From UBA5287 sp041672395 (GTDB lineage Bacteria > Bacteroidota > Bacteroidia > Bacteroidales > Dysgonomonadaceae), in contig JBAYZS010000032.1 in assembly GCA_041672395.1 (NCBI GenBank), positions 1 to 26,192 of the forward strand: 26,192 nucleotides of DNA, written 5' to 3'. The notes under the pieces are model-generated. The model had not been told where the DNA came from and ran no database searches. It saw nothing but the letters and a program-made list of their open reading frames with translations. The first letter of the stretch is position 1; every line of letters starts with the position of its first letter. Shown in pieces: positions 23,716-26,192 of the stretch. Made by a program: the position numbers and the translations under genes.

Positions 23716-25059
23716 TTATAGCTTCATTTCCCAGCCTTTTTGATATTTCCTGCTCCACAGTTTGCTTGCTTCACGATTATTAATAATGTGAGCGTTAACA
23801 GGGTTTGTCTCAAACGTAGTTTTAGTACGTTGTGCGATATTTCCTAAATGTGCTAAGGTAGTACTGATACAACCAACATTTATATCTGCATTTAACGGAG
23901 TACCTTTTCTTATACCATCCAGAAAGTTAGAAAAATGGTATGAATCTAGTTGTTGAGTTGGATTTGTAATATCGCCCGCTTTGAATCCCATATCACTAGT
24001 TACGTCTTTCACCAGTTTGTTTTTAAGATCGTACACTTTATACGCGTTTCCACCACCAATAACCAAAGTACCAGTCTCACCGTAAAATGAACATCCAACC
24101 GAAGAGTCTTCGATGTTGTGGCCATTGCAACTTCTTCCTTCCCAGGTGATTAGCTTGTTTCCGCCAAATTCGAGATTAACTATTTGAGTATCCGGGAATT
24201 GCCAATCATCTTGATAAAGATATCTTCCTCCAGAAGAGTCGACATGCGTCGGGAATTTCAGATCCATTCCCCATCTGAGGATATCGAGAAAATGAACCCC
24301 ATTGTTTCCAGCTTCGCCAGTACCCCAATTATGAAACCAGTGCCAGTTATAATGTAGATAATTATCCTTATATTCAGATACTCTTGGTGCAGGACCTTGC
24401 CACAGTTCCCAGTCGAGCCATTCAGGAACTGCAGTTACATTACCCACGCCTATGGACGGTCTGTTGTTTGCATACCAAGCCTTACCAAAATAAACTTTCC
24501 CGATAACCCCTTCTTTGATTTCCTGAATAGCGTTGATTATATTAGGCCAAGATCTGCGTTGCATGCCAGTTGCTGTAACGACTTTATACTTTTTCACTGC
24601 CTGCATAAGAATTTCATCTTCCGCAGGGTTATGGCTTGTAGGTTTTTCGAGATACACATGTTTTCCCGCTTTCATTGCCATTAAAGCAGCCGGTGCATGC
24701 CAATGTTCAGGTGTAGCGATAATGACAGCATCCAAATCCTTTCGTTCGAGCAGTTTTCTTAAATCCTTTTCACTTTGAGGAGTATTTCCTGCAATCTTCT
24801 TTACATTGTCAATACATTTTTCCATGGCGCGTTTATCCACGTCGCAAACATACGCTATTTCACAGCCTTTTTCTAGCGCAAACCCTCCTGACAAAGCGTT
24901 TCCGCGTGAGTTTACACCAATGGCACCCATCTTTATTTTCTCATTTGCACCAACGATGTTTTTATAGCTTTTAGCGCTGAAGCTTGGTAAAACCCCTCCG
25001 ATTGAAACAGCTGTCGATCCGATTGCTACATTTTTAATAAAGTCTCTTCTTGAAGTCAT
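23716..25059 (-). CDS. Tat-exported Gfo/Idh/MocA family oxidoreductase
   Basis: 447 residues. The N-terminus TSRRDFIKNVAIGSTAVSIGG is a clear Tat signal. The dinucleotide loop is GAIGVNSRGNA (GxNxxG instead of GxGxxG). ATPEHWHAPAALMAMKAGKHVYLEKP gives the conserved EKP Lys, and GMQRRSWPNI, WLDWELWQGPAP, and NWGTGEAGNNGVHFLDILRWGM are typical of the secreted subfamily common in Bacteroidetes and Planctomycetes. It ends in WEMKL. It is convergent with the FAD oxidoreductase gene, with a good intrinsic terminator between. It is transcribed separately from the other module genes, so it may respond to its own signal. Confidence 0.9.
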   Translation of the reverse strand: MTSRRDFIKNVAIGSTAVSIGGVLPSFSAKSYKNIVGANEKIKMGAIGVNSRGNALSGGFALEKGCEIAYVCDVDKRAMEKCIDNVKKIAGNTPQSEKDLRKLLERKDLDAVIIATPEHWHAPAALMAMKAGKHVYLEKPTSHNPAEDEILMQAVKKYKVVTATGMQRRSWPNIINAIQEIKEGVIGKVYFGKAWYANNRPSIGVGNVTAVPEWLDWELWQGPAPRVSEYKDNYLHYNWHWFHNWGTGEAGNNGVHFLDILRWGMDLKFPTHVDSSGGRYLYQDDWQFPDTQIVNLEFGGNKLITWEGRSCNGHNIEDSSVGCSFYGETGTLVIGGGNAYKVYDLKNKLVKDVTSDMGFKAGDITNPTQQLDSYHFSNFLDGIRKGTPLNADINVGCISTTLAHLGNIAQRTKTTFETNPVNAHIINNREASKLWSRKYQKGWEMKL

Positions 25060-25446
25060 AGTATATTTCTGTAAAAATTAATGTTCTCTAAAGTTAGACA
25101 ATAGTCCTATCTTATATTGTGCAAATATGTTCTGAATCTATTTGCGATATTATTGAATATAGTTAAAGAACAAACTTATGAAATTAATTTGTTTCATTAC
25201 TATCATTTTTCGTAAAAGAATCATCAAAAAGCGCAAATTATGGTGTTATGTGAAAATTATGTTGAAACCTTTGGAAAATGTTAGGATAAAGGTCAGAGGA
25301 TTGTTGGAATGTTGTGAGAAAAAGGAGTGAGTTTGGTAAAATTGATATAGGATTTTAGTGAGAGCATGGTGAGAGGAGGGTGGGAGCATGGTGGTAGGAA
25401 GTTGGAGGTTGAGGGGTGGTTGGGAGTTGGGTGAAAATATATTCAG
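25060..25446. other. 387-bp gene-free region: promoter side and C-rich (minus-strand) 3' flank
   Basis: No coding frame is supported. The left part holds a candidate promoter for the minus-strand gene: TAACTTTA (25096-25089, one mismatch to TAnnTTTG), and further out an inverted repeat GCAAATA/TATTTGC (25121-25127 and 25139-25145). The right part (about 25261-25440) is extremely asymmetric: by count, 25321-25440 has 53 G and 2 C on the plus strand. GAGCATGGTG is repeated at 25362-25371 and 25384-25393. Confidence 0.6.
25261..25440 (-). terminator. Probable Rho-dependent termination (rut-like) region after the helicase gene
   Basis: Read as the minus-strand transcript leaving the gene that ends at 25447, this RNA is C-rich and almost G-free (53 C against 2 G over 25440-25321), with spaced YC dinucleotides and little possible secondary structure. 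That is the known character of Rho utilisation sites. No hairpin with U-tract is seen after the stop codon. The call is by composition only. Confidence 0.5.
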
Positions 25447-26192
25447 TTAGACTTCGATAATTTTTCCAGTACGAACATAGAAAAGATATCCAGAAACGTT
25501 ATCAAATCCCATTTCTTTAATGGTTTTTGTGTATCGTTGCACTTGGCGAATATATTGCGATTCTTCTAGTTCACCAAATTTATAGTCAACCACAATCACT
25601 TTATTATCATTGATCATTACCCGGTCCGGTTGGCTAAAGCCAAATTTGGGATGCAACAGTTTTGTCTCGTTCAAGATTGTGTAATTACCAGAATACCAAT
25701 CTTTCACGTCCGAAATTGACAATGAATCTTTTAGGATATTGATGATTTCCTCTTTCATTTCGTTTTCAATTTCTCCGTTCAGCACTTTTTTCTCAACTGC
25801 CAATTCAATATCATCTAAAGTATTAATGGTACTTACGATTTCGTGCATCATTGTACCATAAGACCGTTGACCGCTGTCAGCAAAGAAATCCGCTGCATTC
25901 AGTCGAAGTTTTAGTCTGTTTGAAAACGGTATCGATTTCCATTTGCTGATGATATATGGGTTAGTCTCTTCCGGTGCTTCATCAATTATTTCTTTTTTTG
26001 CGTCATTTCCTAAGGAGAAAAAAGCCTCAACATTCGTGTCATTGAAATAATTGTTCAGTGTAATTTCTTCATGTTGAGTAATCTCGTCCTCCAGAGGAGT
26101 TTGTTGAGAAGCGATTGCTTCCCACAATAAATCACCAGCCGTATTTATTTTTATTGATCCGTCCTTATTTTGTTTTGGTCGCGGTGCAAACA
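25447..26192 (-). CDS. C-terminal part of a UvrD/AddA-type helicase-nuclease, 5' end beyond the window
   Basis: The frame stays open to the right edge; upstream codons read FAPRPKQNKDGSIKINTAGDLLWEA, the segment that follows the last helicase motif in Bacteroidetes UvrD-like proteins. About 248 residues are visible. The C-terminal half carries a PD-(D/E)XK nuclease: YGTMMHEIVSTI (His motif), QPDRVMI followed by VIVVDYKFGE (Asp and the DYK core), and QVQRYTKTI. This is the layout of AddA/RecB-type repair exonucleases that process double-strand breaks. An internal TTG at 26127 is not the start. The helicase domains and any AddB partner lie outside the window. Confidence 0.82.
   Translation of the reverse strand, partial: FAPRPKQNKDGSIKINTAGDLLWEAIASQQTPLEDEITQHEEITLNNYFNDTNVEAFFSLGNDAKKEIIDEAPEETNPYIISKWKSIPFSNRLKLRLNAADFFADSGQRSYGTMMHEIVSTINTLDDIELAVEKKVLNGEIENEMKEEIINILKDSLSISDVKDWYSGNYTILNETKLLHPKFGFSQPDRVMINDNKVIVVDYKFGELEESQYIRQVQRYTKTIKEMGFDNVSGYLFYVRTGKIIEV

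Noticed and set aside
1..26192. CRISPR arrays, tRNA or rRNA genes, transposases and phage genes
   Set aside because: I saw no regularly spaced repeats, no tRNA-like cloverleaf sequence, no rRNA segments and no transposase or integrase motifs in any gene.

Overview
The window looks like a chromosomal segment of a low-GC Bacteroidales (Bacteroidota) organism. The evidence is gldH and a ricT (PSP1)-gldH pair, Bacteroidetes-type TAnnTTTG -7 promoter boxes, a XylR-type regulator next to a FucP-family permease, and an abundance of exported Gfo/Idh/MocA proteins. A Dysgonomonadaceae- or Parabacteroides-like host is plausible, but genus is inference only.

Left part (1-6.3 kb) is housekeeping and regulation. 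It holds the 3' end of an RseP-type site-2 protease, then metF and holB in a tight run, then ricT overlapping gldH. Convergent to these is a membrane-anchored LytTR transcription factor, transcribed divergently from a DUF6051-like alpha/beta-hydrolase protein. Their shared upstream region carries a good promoter for the LytTR gene and several GGGGTGAAAA-type direct repeats.

Central part (6.3-17.2 kb) is an amino-sugar catabolic locus. A XylR-type regulator (periplasmic-binding-like sensor plus C-terminal AraC HTH) precedes a long co-directional operon: FucP/NagP-like permease, nagA, nagB (overlapping nagA), a Sec-exported Gfo/Idh/MocA-like protein, a lipoprotein Gfo/Idh/MocA-like protein, an ApbE-like flavin transferase with no signal peptide, a third Gfo/Idh/MocA protein with a degenerate Tat leader, a two-helix membrane protein, and a secreted acetyl-xylan-esterase-like hydrolase. 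No GlcNAc kinase is present, so the substrate must be phosphorylated by an enzyme encoded elsewhere. The operon promoter has two ACGTT(A/T)TTTGAA-like half-sites about 21 bp apart abutting the -33 box, the geometry expected for an AraC-family activator.

Right part (17.2-25.1 kb) looks like a second periplasmic redox/hydrolase module: a Tat-exported Gfo/Idh/MocA protein, a small probably truncated protein, a 715-aa secreted protein with an (alpha/alpha)6-like C-terminal domain, a Tat-exported FAD-dependent oxidoreductase, and, convergent to these, another Tat-exported Gfo/Idh/MocA protein. A further copy of the ACGTTWTTTGA motif lies upstream of this module, which suggests common control with the amino-sugar operon. 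The window ends in the C-terminal nuclease part of a UvrD/AddA-type helicase on the minus strand, followed by an extremely C-rich, G-poor 3' flank (on the transcript) that looks like a Rho loading region.

The working hypothesis is a periplasmic oxidative attack on glycosides (keto-sugar chemistry by Gfo/Idh/MocA and FAD enzymes, deacylation, hydrolysis) feeding released amino sugar through the permease to NagA and NagB. It rests on gene content and order and is not proven by the sequence.
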